Assembly: GCA_964019335.1 (NCBI GenBank)
Contig: OZ025682.1
Location: 1-64,000, forward strand
From: Diplonema japonicum
Taxonomy: Eukaryota; Euglenozoa; Diplonemea; Diplonemida; Diplonemidae
Reading direction: 5' to 3'
DNA length: 64,000 nt
Every line of letters starts with the position of its first letter. Positions within the stretch are counted from its first letter, which is position 1. Position numbers and translations under genes: made by a program. Of the stretch, positions 31,394 to 44,800 are shown piece after piece. The notes beneath the pieces were generated by a model. That model did not search any database and had not been told where the DNA came from. It saw nothing but the letters and a program-made list of their open reading frames with translations.

Positions 31394-31950
31394 ATGGTCA
31401 AGTCATCAAAGGCGCAGAAGGGAACCCGCCCTGTCACCCTCAAGGACGCTGATGCCGATAAGTTCGTGAAGCAGTACGCTGCGTACCTGAAGAAGCAGGG
31501 TAAGATCCACGTATGTTGAACTCCAGTATCAATTTTTACGTTTTTCATTCCACAGGTGCCCAAGTGGACTGACATCGCCAAGACTGGTATTCAGTGCGAG
31601 CTTGCACCCAACGACCCGGACTGGTTCTACACCCGTGTTGCGTCCGTGGCTCGCCAGGTGTACTTCCGCCCTGGCAGCGGTATCGGTGGGCTCAAGAAGA
31701 GGTACGGTAGCAGCTACCAGAAGGTATTACAACTCTTTTCCCGGGAAGAAAAAAAAAAAAAAACATACAAACACAGAACTGCATCAGGCCTCACTTCCAG
31801 AAGGCCGCTGGTAGCCCCATCCGTAAGGCTCTCCAGGCTCTTGAGGACCTTGGTATCCTTGAGAAGAGGCCCAACGGTGGCAGGCAGATCACTGACAAGG
31901 GCGCTCAGGACATGGACCGTATTGCAGGAGCCGTTGTCATGGGCAACTGA
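31394..31950 (+). CDS. RPS19: 40S ribosomal protein eS19, copy 1, three exons, 152 aa
   Basis: Exons are 31394-31510, 31556-31723 and 31777-31950. The introns are 45 nt (GTATGT) and 53 nt (GTATTA, A-rich). The protein shows the eS19 signature: [62 protein letters not shown] and [20 protein letters not shown], with [20 protein letters not shown]. It is a structural protein of the small cytosolic subunit, needed for 18S rRNA maturation. The ATG follows a run of about 14 A. A second copy encoding the identical protein begins 88 bp after the stop. Confidence 0.97.
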
Positions 31951-32038
31951 GCGTGACATCATCTTGACCCATTTTTTAGTACCCGTTTTGAGATTCTTGT
32001 GTATCAACCCCTCACAGAGCCTAACACTCACACACAAA

Positions 32039-32592
32039 ATGGTCAAGTCATCAAAGGCGCAGAAGGGAACCCGCCCTGTCACCCTCAAGGACGCTGATGC
32101 CGATAAGTTCGTGAAGCAGTACGCTGCGTACCTGAAGAAGCAGGGTAAGATCCACGTATGTTGAACCCGTGTGGGGCGTACATTTTTTTTCCCACAGGTG
32201 CCCAAGTGGACTGACATCGCCAAGACTGGTATTCAGTGCGAGCTTGCACCCAACGACCCGGACTGGTTCTACACCCGTGTTGCGTCCGTGGCTCGCCAGG
32301 TGTACTTCCGCCCTGGCAGCGGCATCGGTGGGCTCAAGAAGAGGTACGGTAGCAGCTACCAGAAGGTATTACAACTCTTTTGTCAAGAAGAAGAAGAAGA
32401 AAAAACACACACACACAGAACTGCATCAGGCCTCACTTCCAGAAGGCCGCTGGTAGCCCCATCCGTAAGGCTCTCCAGGCTCTTGAGGACCTTGGTATCC
32501 TCGAGAAGAGGCCCAACGGTGGCAGGCAGATCACTGACAAGGGCGCTCAGGACATGGACCGTATTGCAGGAGCCGTTGTCATGGGCAACTGA
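32039..32592 (+). CDS. RPS19: 40S ribosomal protein eS19, copy 2, three exons, 152 aa
   Basis: Exons are 32039-32155, 32198-32365 and 32419-32592, with exon lengths identical to copy 1 (117, 168, 174). I see two base differences in the 459 coding bases, both silent (GGT/GGC and CTT/CTC), so the proteins are identical. Intron 1 (42 nt) shares only its first 11 bases and its acceptor end with that of copy 1. Intron 2 shares about 18 opening bases, then differs. The upstream flank (CCTAACACTCACACACAAA before the ATG) is unrelated to that of copy 1. Exon identity beside intron divergence points to coding-biased gene conversion, possibly from cDNA. Confidence 0.97.
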
Positions 32593-32700
32593 GTGACAAA
32601 TCAGTAAACGAATGCTTTTTAGTTTAGGATAGTGTATTGTCAATTTCTACTTCTATTTATTCATTTGAGCAGTCACGCCACAAAGCAAACAAAAGGCAAC

Positions 32701-35147
32701 ATGGAGCGCTTGGAGGTTGAGGACCACGAAGGGAATGGGATGCAGTTCGAGGTCGTGAATGAGATACATGAGGACATCGAGTCTGACTGCAGCACAGTGG
32801 GGGACAATGCGGGGTGCTTCATGAGGTGGTGGAGGGGGCATGCGTACTCTCCCTTCAAAGGTGGGGGGGAGATGGAGTTGACATCTGTTTTCGACGAATC
32901 ATGCATGGACGAGAGGGAGGACATGGAGATCGAATCTGTCATTAGTAGCAGAAGGAACGGAGGGCGAAGCTGCAAGACGTGTGTGAGATCAAAAAAATTT
33001 TGCATCCCGTGTTTAGTGGTGTCCCTCCTCGTCTTGTACACGGTCCTCTGTGTGGCCCTTATGGCGGGAGCGGGCAGGGGCATCAACATCGACTACCTTG
33101 GCAACGCATCTTTGGACCTCACGTGCAACACGGGACAGGCGGCGGAGGGCGACTTCCGGTTCACGCGAAACTCTAACGCGAAGGTTGCACTGACTGTTCG
33201 AGGTGCTGTGTTCAAGTTCAAAAGGTCGAATGGAAAAGGGTACTGGGGCAGCATGCGGCCTTCAGGCACTCTCAAACCTACCTCCAGTAATAAAATACGC
33301 CTTGTAGGTGCTATCGAACCAATTGTCATCGAAGAGCTGCAAGCATTTTTGAGCGAATACCTTAACTGGAGGCTGATGAACACAACACGGCCACAGGTGT
33401 TGCTCACCCTAACAGGTGATCTCGGATCCTCATTCTTTCCATTCTGGATCCCCATAACTGTACACACTGCCATCCAAGCACCCCTCACAGCCAACACGTT
33501 TGCAGTTCATGGCGCGTCTGTGGATATTGCCCGTACTACCCGAGTCTCCCTTAATGTGACAGAAGACGGCTTTTACGCTTGGAACAAAGGTCTCCCCTTA
33601 GGTTTTACAGTCGACTCCCTCCACACAACTTTCACCGCATCATACACACCTGAGGGAAGCAAGGCACTGGACGTCGTGTCTACAAATGGAACGTCTCTAG
33701 GTACTCTATTGGCTAGTCCTAATGTAGCACGTGAGGTGTTTACGGTTAAAGGCGTCACGGGGAAGTGCTTACCGCAACAGGTTGTTGGGGGTGTGCAGTT
33801 TCAAATCCCTGCTAGCCATTTCCTCAAAAAAAACAGCAATATCACAGTTGCAGGTGTGGATGCAACACTGAACTCAGCGATTTTGAAAGACACAACTCTG
33901 CTGGCTAACATAACGGTGAACAATGGGCAGACTCCATTTCCTATTGCGCTGGGGGGGCCCGGAATGGCACTGACTATTGAAGCGGCAGGCGATGCGGAGG
34001 GGGTGGTGGAGGTAATCGGTCCCGCGAAGCCACAAGAGCTTTCGCAGCTGGAATTGGACGTTCTTGTACCAGGGGGTACCAGGAACGTGGTGTCGTCTCT
34101 CGTGAACAGGTTGGAAGTACCTGAGTTATGTTTGCGATCAAATCAAGAATGGCTTGAGTCTTTCCTGCTGGCGATTGGTAACATGCCTTGCATGAGTGCG
34201 GTAGCTTCGCCAGGGTATGGTCTGTGGAACGTCCTTTTTGAGCCCCAAGCTTACATCAAGCAGGCATTACAGGTCACAGACAGGCATCTTACTCAGGTTA
34301 CAGACGATACACTCACAGTTACCCTTGCCCAAGCATGGCCAGCAGCAATCCCACTTACTCTCTCCTTGCTGCCTCTGAAACTGCAGGGTGTTGGGGTGCC
34401 GAATATCACTGTCGGTGAAGTGACGGTGAGGATCTCTGATGTGCTGTTCGACGTGACGTTGTCCAGCAGGCCTTCGGCCCTTGACGAAGAGTTGTGGGAC
34501 CTCATCACGGCGGTGAAGGTACATGTCAGCAAGCAAGAAGCTTTGCAAGGTATTATCGGCGGAAGCAGCTCTAGTTATGGAATGGAGATTGCGATGGGGG
34601 GGCTAATGTGGGAAGACTGCCTGTTCGAAGTACCCTCTTGGGCAGGGATGCTGCGTCCATGGGGAGTGGCAAATCCCTTTCCTGTGAGCTTCCATATCAG
34701 CAAGGGGTTTCTCATGCTGCGTAGCGAGAACGGCAGTCACCAGCTGTACAACACTGAGGCGGCTGATGTTGGCATGCAGATGTTCAGCCCTAGTTACGAC
34801 CCTGAGAACACGACAATCCCTTGGTCACCAACCACCCATGGGGGACTGCAGCCTGCGCTCTTGACGCCTATATGTATATCGTCTCTTACGCCACCTGCAG
34901 AAGTAGACTATAGCTGTATCTGCGATAATATTGATGACACTGCGTTGTGCGGTCTCACGTGGGGAATGCTGCCAGATGAAGTCTGTGATGATCTCTACCC
35001 AAGGCCTTCGGCACAGGTATGTCCTATGGTGCCGTCCTTTACAATCATTCATCACAGACAACATTGTACCAAACATGCCCGTCTCAGTGCCAATGGTGCA
35101 GTAGCACCGATAACAGTACCCAGACTCCTAGCATCCCCCTCGCGTAG
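32701..35147 (+). CDS. Large single-pass (type II) membrane protein with Cys-rich tail, 801 aa
   Basis: Exons are 32701-35016 and 35058-35147, with a 41-nt intron (GTATGT...ACAG). Splicing is supported because it yields a compact Cys-rich end (LYQTCPSQCQWCSS); read-through gives a longer basic tail. An acidic cytoplasmic N-terminus carries a Cys/Arg/Lys cluster (SCKTCVRSKKFCIPC) just before one membrane segment at about residues 101-124. The remaining 670 residues look extracellular or lumenal: beta-rich, with many Asn-x-Ser/Thr sites (NITV, NVTE, NGTS), no recognised catalytic motif, and paired cysteines near the end (CICDN ... LCGLTW ... VCDDLY). The repeated beta-strand pattern is reminiscent of LEA2-like or BPI-like lipid-binding folds, but I would not assign either. 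The ATG at 32701 is the first in frame. Confidence 0.75.
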
Positions 35148-35878
35148 CAGCGCACTTACTTTGCCGTTCGTTCTGTAGTCCAATCAGTTATGTGTTCCTT
35201 GCATTAAAACTTGTGCTGTGGTAGTTCCTGTTCCTTGCCACTTCTGTGCCTATCCTATATGAGTATTATTTTTCTTTTTTTTTCCTAGAAAATACTGCAA
35301 ACCGACCATTTCTCAAAGCATTTTTAAGCCATTTTAGAGTTCGTCCCGGTTGTCCTTGCGGTTTTCTAATCTTATCTCCAGCCGTACGGCACCTTGCGTC
35401 CTGTAGTGGGGAGTAACTCTCTTCACCATTAGCTTCTCCTCCACTTTTAGTGGTGCGCCCGGGGCCTTCCACCCGAGCAGCTCCTGGCCTTCCCCGTACG
35501 TTTCTCCTTCTCCGTATTCCTCTCCGCCCTCTCCCTGCATAGCGAATGCCGGTAGATATGTGGCTTGTCCTACTCAGTAACAGTGCCTGCCTGTCGAGCT
35601 GGTTATTTTTTGTTCACAGAACGCCGCAAACACCGGCCTCCTTTATCTCTTATATATTTGTTTTGTGGGCTGGGTTAGACACATACTCCACACAGTTATA
35701 TTTACACATTTCCCTCCCCTTGTACTATTTGCGAACCGAAGTGAATAAGGAAGAGAACACAAAAAAAAGGAAGAACATCACTTACAAAGTAACGAAAAGT
35801 AACAAAATTCTGAAGAGAACCCTTGCCTGCAAAGGTAGGATTTCGGTGAAGGAAGAACTGCGAAAGCAAGCTTCAAGG
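35148..35878. other. Intergenic and 5' flank of giant gene, with a dispersed repeat fragment
   Basis: No separate gene seen. At 35615-35655 GAACGCCGCAAACACCGGCC followed by TTATCTCTTATATAT is a fragment of the repeat family at 9.3 kb and 24.7 kb. From 35802 to the start codon (77 bp) the sequence is identical to 52079-52155; upstream of 35802 the two flanks are unrelated, so this is a sharp duplication boundary. The frame of the giant gene happens to be open back to 35546, but that extension is not shared by the second copy. Confidence 0.7.
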
Positions 35879-38800
35879 ATGAAGACTGGGATGAAGGGGA
35901 CCGAGGTGCTCCTGGCGGTGTGCGGGGTCGGATGGCTCCTTGTGGGGCAAGGGGCGGAGGCGGTGACGGCGACGCAGACGATCTCGCTGACGCAGCCCAC
36001 GGTGTCGACGTCGCTGACGGACTCGGTGACGGTGACGGAGCCGACGGGGACGGACTCCCTCTCGATGACGCAATCGATGACCGTCCCGACGGGGACGGAC
36101 TCGGTGACGATGTCGGTGCCGACGGGGACGGGGACGTTCTCGGTTTCCGAGTCGGAGACGCACTCTGATTCTGTGTCGGTGTCCCTCTTCACGGGGTCGC
36201 AGACCATGTCCCTCTTCACGGGCTCGGAGAGTGCGACCATATCACTCCCGACCGGGTCGCAAACCGTGTCCCTCTTCACGGGGACCGAAACCTCCACGTT
36301 CAGTCTTCCCACCGGAACCGCGTCGTCAACCATCTCTCTCCCGACGGGGACGGTTTCTGCAACGGGCTCGTCGACGTACACGGTGGGGACCGGGTCTGGG
36401 TCGACCACGCTCACCGGAACGAAGAGTATTTTCACCGGGACCGTGTCCTACTCACTGAACACCGGGACAGCCTCCACCACGATGACGGTGCCGACGGGGA
36501 CCGCCTCCGCATCTGTCACGATGTCCCTCCCCACAAGGACCTCAACCATCTCGCTCCCAACCGGGACCTCGACGACGACGATGACGCTCCCCACCGGGAC
36601 GAGCACAGCTTCCGCAACAATCTCGCTTCCGACGGGGACCCAGTCCATGTCGCACACGATCTCGAAGTCCCTGTCGGCGACCTTCTCGCTCCCCGCGCTG
36701 AACAACTACACGATGAACGTGGAGCCGTCGTCATTCGTGGAGGGACAGGAGATCAGGGTGCAGCTGAAGACGATCCTGGACGGGTTGGTGACGAACTCGT
36801 CGACGAACCGCCTTCAACACGACAAGAAACTCTTCAACGTGACGGACCTGGGATCCCTGCAGGTGCGGATGTACACGTGGTCGTCCACCTACGCCTCGAA
36901 CTGCGAACTGTACAAGGGGACAACGCCGCTGGCGGAGAGGAACGAGTTTGGGATGACGCAGAGCGCGCGCTACGAGGGGCTCGTGTACGTGCAGTCTGCG
37001 CACGTGACCTTCCCGGCCCCGTCCTCCGCGATGAAGTTCGTGATCTGCTTCAAGCACAGGCTCCCGCAGTACGACTTCCACATCCCGAGCATCCCCGACC
37101 AGATGAACAACGTGTGGCAGGTCTTCTCCACCGCGGACGGAGAGTACGTGTTCCAAGCTGCGGAGTCCCTTGCCTGGTACCGCCTCTCTGACCCGACGGT
37201 GGGGCAGTACGCGATCATCCAGCTCTTGAGTCAGGAACCCGGGTGGAACTTCACCTACGCCCCGTCGGGGTGCCTCAGCGACACGGCGAAGTGCGGCTGG
37301 GGGGACAACCTGAAGATCGTGCCAAAGGGGATGCCGTGCACCTACGAGTACCAGTCCTTCGACCACGCGTACCTCGGGTCCTTGTTCGTGGGGACCGACG
37401 GGAGCTGGATCGGGGGCGGGCTGGACGCGCTGAAGGAGGGGGCGACGGCTGGGGGCGTCGGAGCCTTCGGAACCCAGTTCGCAAACCCGCTCGTGGACAC
37501 CTGGACCTCGTGGGGGACATACTTCCCGGCGAACGACGAGAACTACCAGGGGACGAGCGTGGTGACGGCACCGAGCGGCGGGGAGACCTCGCACGCGTAC
37601 GCCTACGTGAGGCTCCCGCAAACGGTGGGGAGCTACGACATCTGCTTCTCCTCGCGCCAGCAGAGGATCTCGTGGAAGGGAGAGAACACCACGATAGACA
37701 GCGTCCCGATGTGGAGGAAGCTGTTCAGGTGCACGAGCGCAGCGGCGTGTGCGGCGAACGACGCGAGCACGCACTTCTCGACGGTGGCGGAGGAGGTGGG
37801 GTGGTCCATGTTCGACCTCACGGCGAACACCTGGGGGGAGATCGTGTTCGACGACAGCGGGAAGGGGCAGCTCAGCAACAAGGCGGCAACGAGCACGGTG
37901 ATCGTGAGCTCACCGATGGCAACGGCAGACTACCCGCAGGTGCAGACCTCGACGGCGAACTACTGGGCCCCTTCCGGGGGAGACTACTTCCGCATCGTTC
38001 CCTCGTCGCAGTTCACGGAGACGACAACGACGCCGAGGGTGCACCCCTTCACAAGCGGGGTGCGCCTCGGCTCCTTTCCATCGGTCGGCTGCTGGTCACG
38101 CGCCTATGACGTGGCGACCTCCAGCGCCTCCTCTTCGAGCCGTGGCGGGCAAGGGGGCTTCGTAGACGACGGGGCAATGTATCCGATCGGGTCGAGGGAC
38201 CTGACGGGAGACCCGACGCTGGCGTCGCCGACCAGTGACGCGGGAGGTCAAGCCGCGACCTACGCGACTCTGTACGTTCCTGGGGAGCTGGAGACCTGGT
38301 ATGTGTGCTACCGCAGGACGTGCACCTTCAGCGGGGCGACCTGTGCACAGAACAGCGGTATGAGGGTGCTCCCCTTCCACTACACGGGGACCGGATCGAG
38401 CCCCACGAAGTGGCGTCACCTCGAAGGGAACTACCCGTACACGCACCTCCTCGCCCCCGGTCGCTACAACGAGACACTGGTGGTGTCGGCGGCGGCGGCG
38501 GCGGAGGGGGCCGCTGCCGTCGTTGGGGACAACGGGTACCCTCCCCTCGCGACCTGGTACATGAACGATACGAGGACAGGGACGTGGGGTCCGCTCGTCG
38601 TGGAGAGGGTGAGCTCCACGCAGAACAAGGCGATGCTGGACTCGAGGGCGTGGGACTTCGTGAGGGTGTGGAACCCCGAAGACACGGTTTCAAAGACTGT
38701 GGGGAGCACGCTGAGGCTGGTGCCGTACAACAGACCGTGTGACTACCCCGGGTTCACCGGGGCCTGGTACCAGGGGGCGAAGAACGAGGACGGCGGTATG

Positions 38801-41800
38801 GTGGAGTGCAACAGCGCAAGCGCGGAGGCGCGAGACGCGAAGGACCCCGCGTGGAACTGCATGGGTTCAGCGTCAAACCAGAACAGCGTCGCGAACATGG
38901 CTTTCTATGTCGCGGTCCCCGAGATCGCGAACTACCGCGTGTGCCACCGTCTGGGGCCGTGGAACTGGAGGGAGATCAACCCCTCGTCGTACAGGGAGGC
39001 ATGGAACGACGCGACGAACCCGATGCCGAAGGAGACCCTGAAGAGAGGGGGCTGGGTGCAGCCTGCGCTGTGGTTCACTCCGACAACGAGCGCGCTGTCG
39101 CACCTGTCGCTGCAGGTGGTGGAGGACAGGTCGCAGTTCGAGGCGCTCTTCATCGTGTCGGACACTGAGGGGTCGCTCGCGGCGAAGGGGAGGAGGAAGT
39201 GCTCCGGCGGATGCGAGAGCTCGGGCGACGTGCTGCGCCTCGTCCCGTACGGGTCGAGCTGTGACGTGAACCCCACCCAGTGGGACCCTCTCCTCGCGGA
39301 CACGCACCTGTCGCTGTACTGTGAGAAGCAGGGGAGTGGGGCGACAACGACCTCTGGGTTGTACTACGACAGCAGCGCGGTGACCCCGTGCGCCCTCGCG
39401 AAGCCGACGAAGGAGATGTGCGGCGGGACAACCTGCAGCTCCACGAACGCGATGCTGAGCCTCCTGGTGCAGAAGACACCCGACTTCTACGACGACATTG
39501 TGCCACACGACCACGTGTACTTCGGGAGCTCGAAACTCGCGGCAACGGTAACGGTCCCCACGTACAACAGCGTGAGTGCAGCGAAGAATTTCTACACAAT
39601 CTGCTACAAGCAGATGGGGGCGTCGAACTGGGCGATCTTCAACAACACGTGGGAGGTGAAGAAGGCGCCTGCGATGACGATGAGCCCCTTGGCGAGGTCG
39701 CAGAACCTGGTGGGCGGAGAGTTCAAGAAGTTCGTGATGACTCTGACGGACATGATGCTGCCCGTGAACGCGGCGGGGACGGGGGCCCACGTCGGCTTCT
39801 ACGCGAAGCTCGTCCCTGAGCTGCCGCACCAGGACAACAACAACTGTCTGAACCAGCCGGGGAGCACAGAGGGGGAGGCCTACGCGGCGGCGACGTCGAA
39901 GGCGATGTTCATCGCGGGGGGCGCGAACAACTCGATGTACTTCTACCTCACGGTCCCGCAGAAGCCCGGGAAGTACGTGCTGTGTGTGCAGTTGCGGAAG
40001 ACAGCGGAGGACTCGATGTCGTGGTGGAGGCCCGGGGGCTCGACCTCGTACGACTACGACGTGCTGGACAACGGGATCAGGTGGTACGTGGAGGCTGGGG
40101 CGCAGCCCACGAACAACGGTCTGTCTGCGGTGAAGCTGGTGCGCTGCACCCCGATGGACGCCGGCTGCAGCTTCGCGTCGAACCAAGAGACCTTCAACAC
40201 CGACGCGAACGGCGACTCGGCAAAGGTGATCGCGACGACGTCTCCGTGCAGCACCGGGTCGTCGTCGATGTCGGCGTGGGGCACCTCGACTCATATCGGG
40301 GTCGAGGGTGGCGGCGCGATGGGGGTGAAGAACCTGGGCCCTGCGGACGGCCCCACGGACGTTGCGGAGATGCGGGTGACGCTGCCGGGGACGACGAACG
40401 ACGCGCAGGTGCAGTACAAGGTGTGCGTGAGGACGCTTTTGAACCACGCGAACATCGGGACGATCGGCGTGGCGCGCTGGGTGGAGGTGTCGCAGGCGAT
40501 GGGGATGTCAAACCAGGTGCGCATCACGGACGGATCGTCGAAGTCTGCCTTCTACACCGCGAAGGGGTTGATGAAGAGCTGGACGTTGGACGCGGCCCTG
40601 TACCCGGCGAAGTCCCTGTTCACGGGCCCGGCGGCGGACGCCGTGGGGTTCGCGGGAGCCTCTACCCGCTACGTCTCGAACCCCTCGACGGCGTCGTCCT
40701 CGACCGCTCCGACGGTGGCAACCGGGTTCAAGTTCAACTCCTACGCGAACCTCGTGACCTCGCAGAAGAGCGGGAACCTCTTCAAGCTTGTGAAGGTGGG
40801 CGGCCCTGGGACCAGGTACCCGGAGGGAGCGACCTGGGGCCAGCCTTCGGGATGGAGCATGGCCGCGGCGGCGGACTGCATGGGCCCCGCAGTGGCAGCA
40901 GCCTCGAACACCGGGACCTGCACCGACCCCGACGGGAGCTCCGACACGACGGACGGGTCGGCCGTGTGCCCGCAGCTCATCGACGTGGCGACAGCGACGA
41001 CGACGACGCAGATCGAGGCCGTCTTCCACATCCCCCTCGTCCCCGGGAAGTACCTGGTGTGCTACAAGGTGGTGCACAGCAGCATCACAACAGAGAATCC
41101 GTGGCTGTGGCTCCCCTCGGCGACGAACAGCGATTACGGGTTGTACTCGCACCCGACCTTCCTCGAGGTAGAGGTGGCGAGCGCGAAGTCGAACATCACA
41201 GCCTTCGATCTGCGCTCCATGCCGTCAACTTCCGGGGACGGGTCACAGGTGTCGGTGTCGAGTTGGTGTGCGCAGCCGCCGCAGGCTTCGGACGAGGGGG
41301 TCCCCTGCAGCACGCAGAATAACGGAGGCTTCACCACAGACCTCGTCACGATTGTGAACGACACGCAGATCTGCCCGGCCCCCACGGTCGCCCCCGGCGG
41401 CGGGGCCTCTTCGAGCGGGCAGCCTGGTCCGCGCTGGTTCGAGCTCATCCGCACCACGAACGTGTCTGCTGGTGTCTCGGTCACCTGGAGCGCAACGGCC
41501 GACGCCTTCGCGCTGCCACCTGTGAGCTACCCGTCGCTGTCCGGTCAGTACAAGCTGTGCGTGTACAAGGCGGGCGAGGCACAGACCGGCTACTTCCAAG
41601 ACGGGGCGGGCGAGTACGTCACGAAGCAGGGGGTGGTGTACCAGCTCTACAACCGTGGCTCTGCCGATAACGGCGGCGGGAGCGGTTTCTGGAGGGACTC
41701 CACCGGGGTCGGGGCGCCGGCGCAGCTTCTGGTGACCTCGAACCTGCAGTACAACAGCAGCATCCGCTTCATGGAGTATGCGGCGAACCTGGAGACCCTG

Positions 41801-44800
41801 TACGGGGCGTCCGTGGTGGCGGCCGACCTCGTGACGGATCCCTTGACCGGGACGGTTTCGAGGACGCCGCTCCTCCGCTCCGGAACGGCGGTGGAGTACG
41901 TGGTGCAGGTGGCGACGACGGACGGCGTGGCGATCCGATCCGGGTCCTACCCCGTAGACGTGATGAGGTGTCCGCGTGCGACGACGTGGACGAACGGGCT
42001 CGAATGCCCCACGTCCGTGCAGGTGGGGCCCGACGTCTCACCCGGGGACTTCGTGATCCAGAATGTGAACGGCGACTGCTCGATGATGAACGGTCCGGCC
42101 TACGGGTGGTACGCGAACGGGTTGAGGCAGTTCACCGTGTCCGGGGTTGCGAAGTTCAACATCCAGTACCGCTCAGCCTGCCCCACAGGGGAGTTCGGGT
42201 GCGGGATCCGCTTCGTGGCGAACGCCAATATCAACGGTGCAGCGACGACACTGTCCAGCGCAGCGCAGTGGCTGAACATAGACACCCACCCGCCGCTCTC
42301 CGTCGCCATCAACGGGCAGGAGGTGAACCCGACGGTGGCGCCCGCGGTCTCCACCTGCAAAACCTCGAAGGAACCGAACTGCTACCTGAAGGAGTGCCTC
42401 CACATGAAGCCGTGCGTGCTCACCTTCCAGGCGAGGTGGCAAGGGCCGAGCGAATTCTCCCCGAACGGGACCATCAACCTCCTCTACTCCGAGCAGGACT
42501 ACGTGGGCTACAACGCGGCGAACGTACCCGCCGAGGTGAACACGGTGCTGGGGAGCACCTTCGGGACCCCTCCGGTCTTCAGCCAGGTGCCGTGGGCCCT
42601 CGGGGGCACCTACACCCACACCTTCACCCCGAACCTGAAGACGGGCTCCTCTGCCACCGTCTACCTGAACCTCACCTTCGGGGAAAACTCGGTGACCGAC
42701 TGGACGCGCTTCGTGGTGAAGGTGATCAAGCCTGTACCGAAATCGGTGGCGCTCCGCATGGTGGAGCCGACGGATGTGATGTCGGGCTACACCTCGACGA
42801 GGTCTCCGGCTCCAGCCTTCATCCCGCGTGCCCCCGCCGACACCGCAACCGGGGTAAGCCTGCAGGCGATGGTGGGGTCGTACCTGGAGGCCCTCGTCCC
42901 CTACAAACTGACCTACGAACCGATGGACGCGAGCGGGATGAAGGTTCCGATGGTGAGCGGGGCGCTGACCGGCTGGACCGTGACCGCGAAGGTTGACGAG
43001 TCGTCGAACAGCAAGGTTCTCGGAGCCGCCCCTTCTGGGACCGCCTTGATCACGGAGCCAAAGACGCTCCTCTCGCAGGCGCTGTCCGCGGCTGCGGACG
43101 GGACGACCTTCGCCCTCAGCTTCCGGGTGTACGTTGTAGACGGGATGTGCTCCCGCTTCATCACGACGAAGGAAGGGTGCACCCTCACCTTCTCCTTCGC
43201 CCACGCCACGGAGACCACGATCACGACGAGCCTGCGCACCCCTGTGCGAGTCCCGGCGAGCACCATCGAGGTCTCCATCGTGGGGACCGGGTCCGCATCG
43301 GGGGAGGCGACGGTGAGGAACGGGCTCGTGGTGGAGGCGCGCCCGGGAACCTGGGTCGTGTCCCCCCAAAACGTCGACACCTTCGTGTACGACGAGTTCC
43401 ACCACGGCGACATCTTCGCGCTGCTGAACTCCCCGTCTCCCACCAACGGGGCGACGAACAGGGACCACCTGAAGATGGAGGACGACAAGTCGACAGGGGC
43501 GATGAGGGCGAAGACGTGTGCGTATGAGGAAGGCAACGAGTGCAAGGTCTCAAAGTACAGGACGCAGGTCCTGTCCACGTCTGGGTGGGGGGCGACGTGG
43601 ACGATGCGTCCGGACAAGCCGTGCAAGAGCTGCGAGTTCACCTTCCACTCCACGCTGGGTGCGGGGCCCGAGTCGTACGAGACGACGAGGACGGGAAGCG
43701 GGAGGGGCTGGAAGACCCTGACCTGGACCGCGGAGACGATCGAGCTGGTGTGCGCTGTGGGGGGGAGCACCGCTGCAGCGGGGACCGCAACCGTGGTCTA
43801 CTTCACCTCGGGGGCTACAGCCTCCGCCACCTTCGGTGTGACCGTGACCGCGGCGGCGACCGGGACGACGAGCAGCGCCTACTACCCGAAGTGGTGGGTC
43901 TTCACCGACACGACATCTGATGTCGCCGCCTCGTCGGGGGCGTACTCCCTGAACCAGGCGGGGGCAACCGGGACCGTACTGTCCGCAAAGATGGAGCGCG
44001 GGGTGGCGGTGTTCGAGAACCTCAGCTTCACGGGAGACTCCGCCCCCACGGAGGGGACCCCCGTCACGATGACCACCACCTTCCACTCGGTGGGACTGCA
44101 GTACGCCGGGACGGAGCCCGGGTCCATCCCGACGGGGACGACCGCCTACAACTGCAAGGTCCTCGTGGACCTCACCTACCTGGCACCGACGGCCGCGGTG
44201 TCCTACCTGGAGCTGACGCAGGTTGACGGGGCAACGGGTCTGTGCGGAACCGGGGTGACGGCGTCGAAGTGCACCGACTGGAGCACAACGGTAGACAGCC
44301 TCACCACAGGGCTGACCTTCCACGTCGCGGTGAAGAAGGCGTCGAGCGGGGTGGTGTCTGCGGACGCAACGATTCAGAACGCCACGATCGTACCGCTCGG
44401 CGGGTACAGCACGAGCCCGAAGGGGGTCGCCCCCTCGTGGACGGCAACGGACGCGACGACTTGGACGAGCGCGGACATCAAGCTCGACTCGAACTACAAC
44501 ACCGCTGGAACCCTGTTCACGGACGGAACCTACTCGTACACCTACGGGACGATGGATGTGCTCGCGGTGAGGAGCATTCCCTCGGGGGCGACGAATGCCT
44601 CCCTCGCGGACGGTGTCGGGTCGATCAAGATCAGCTACGGGCAGACTGGTGCGACCTCGGTGGACAAGTCCCCCGCGAGGGCGGCCATCTTCCAGATCTG
44701 CAACGCTGCGTGGGACGGGTCGGCGGAGGTGACAGGTTCTCTGTGCACGCAGATCAGGCTTTGGGTGCTCCCTTCGGCGACGGTGACGAACCAGCTGGTG

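Noticed and set aside
35546..35878. N-terminal extension of the giant protein from the upstream in-frame ATG at 35546
   Set aside because: It lacks a signal peptide in the right place, overlaps a dispersed repeat fragment, and is not shared by the second copy, which has an in-frame stop at 52015 and no other ATG.
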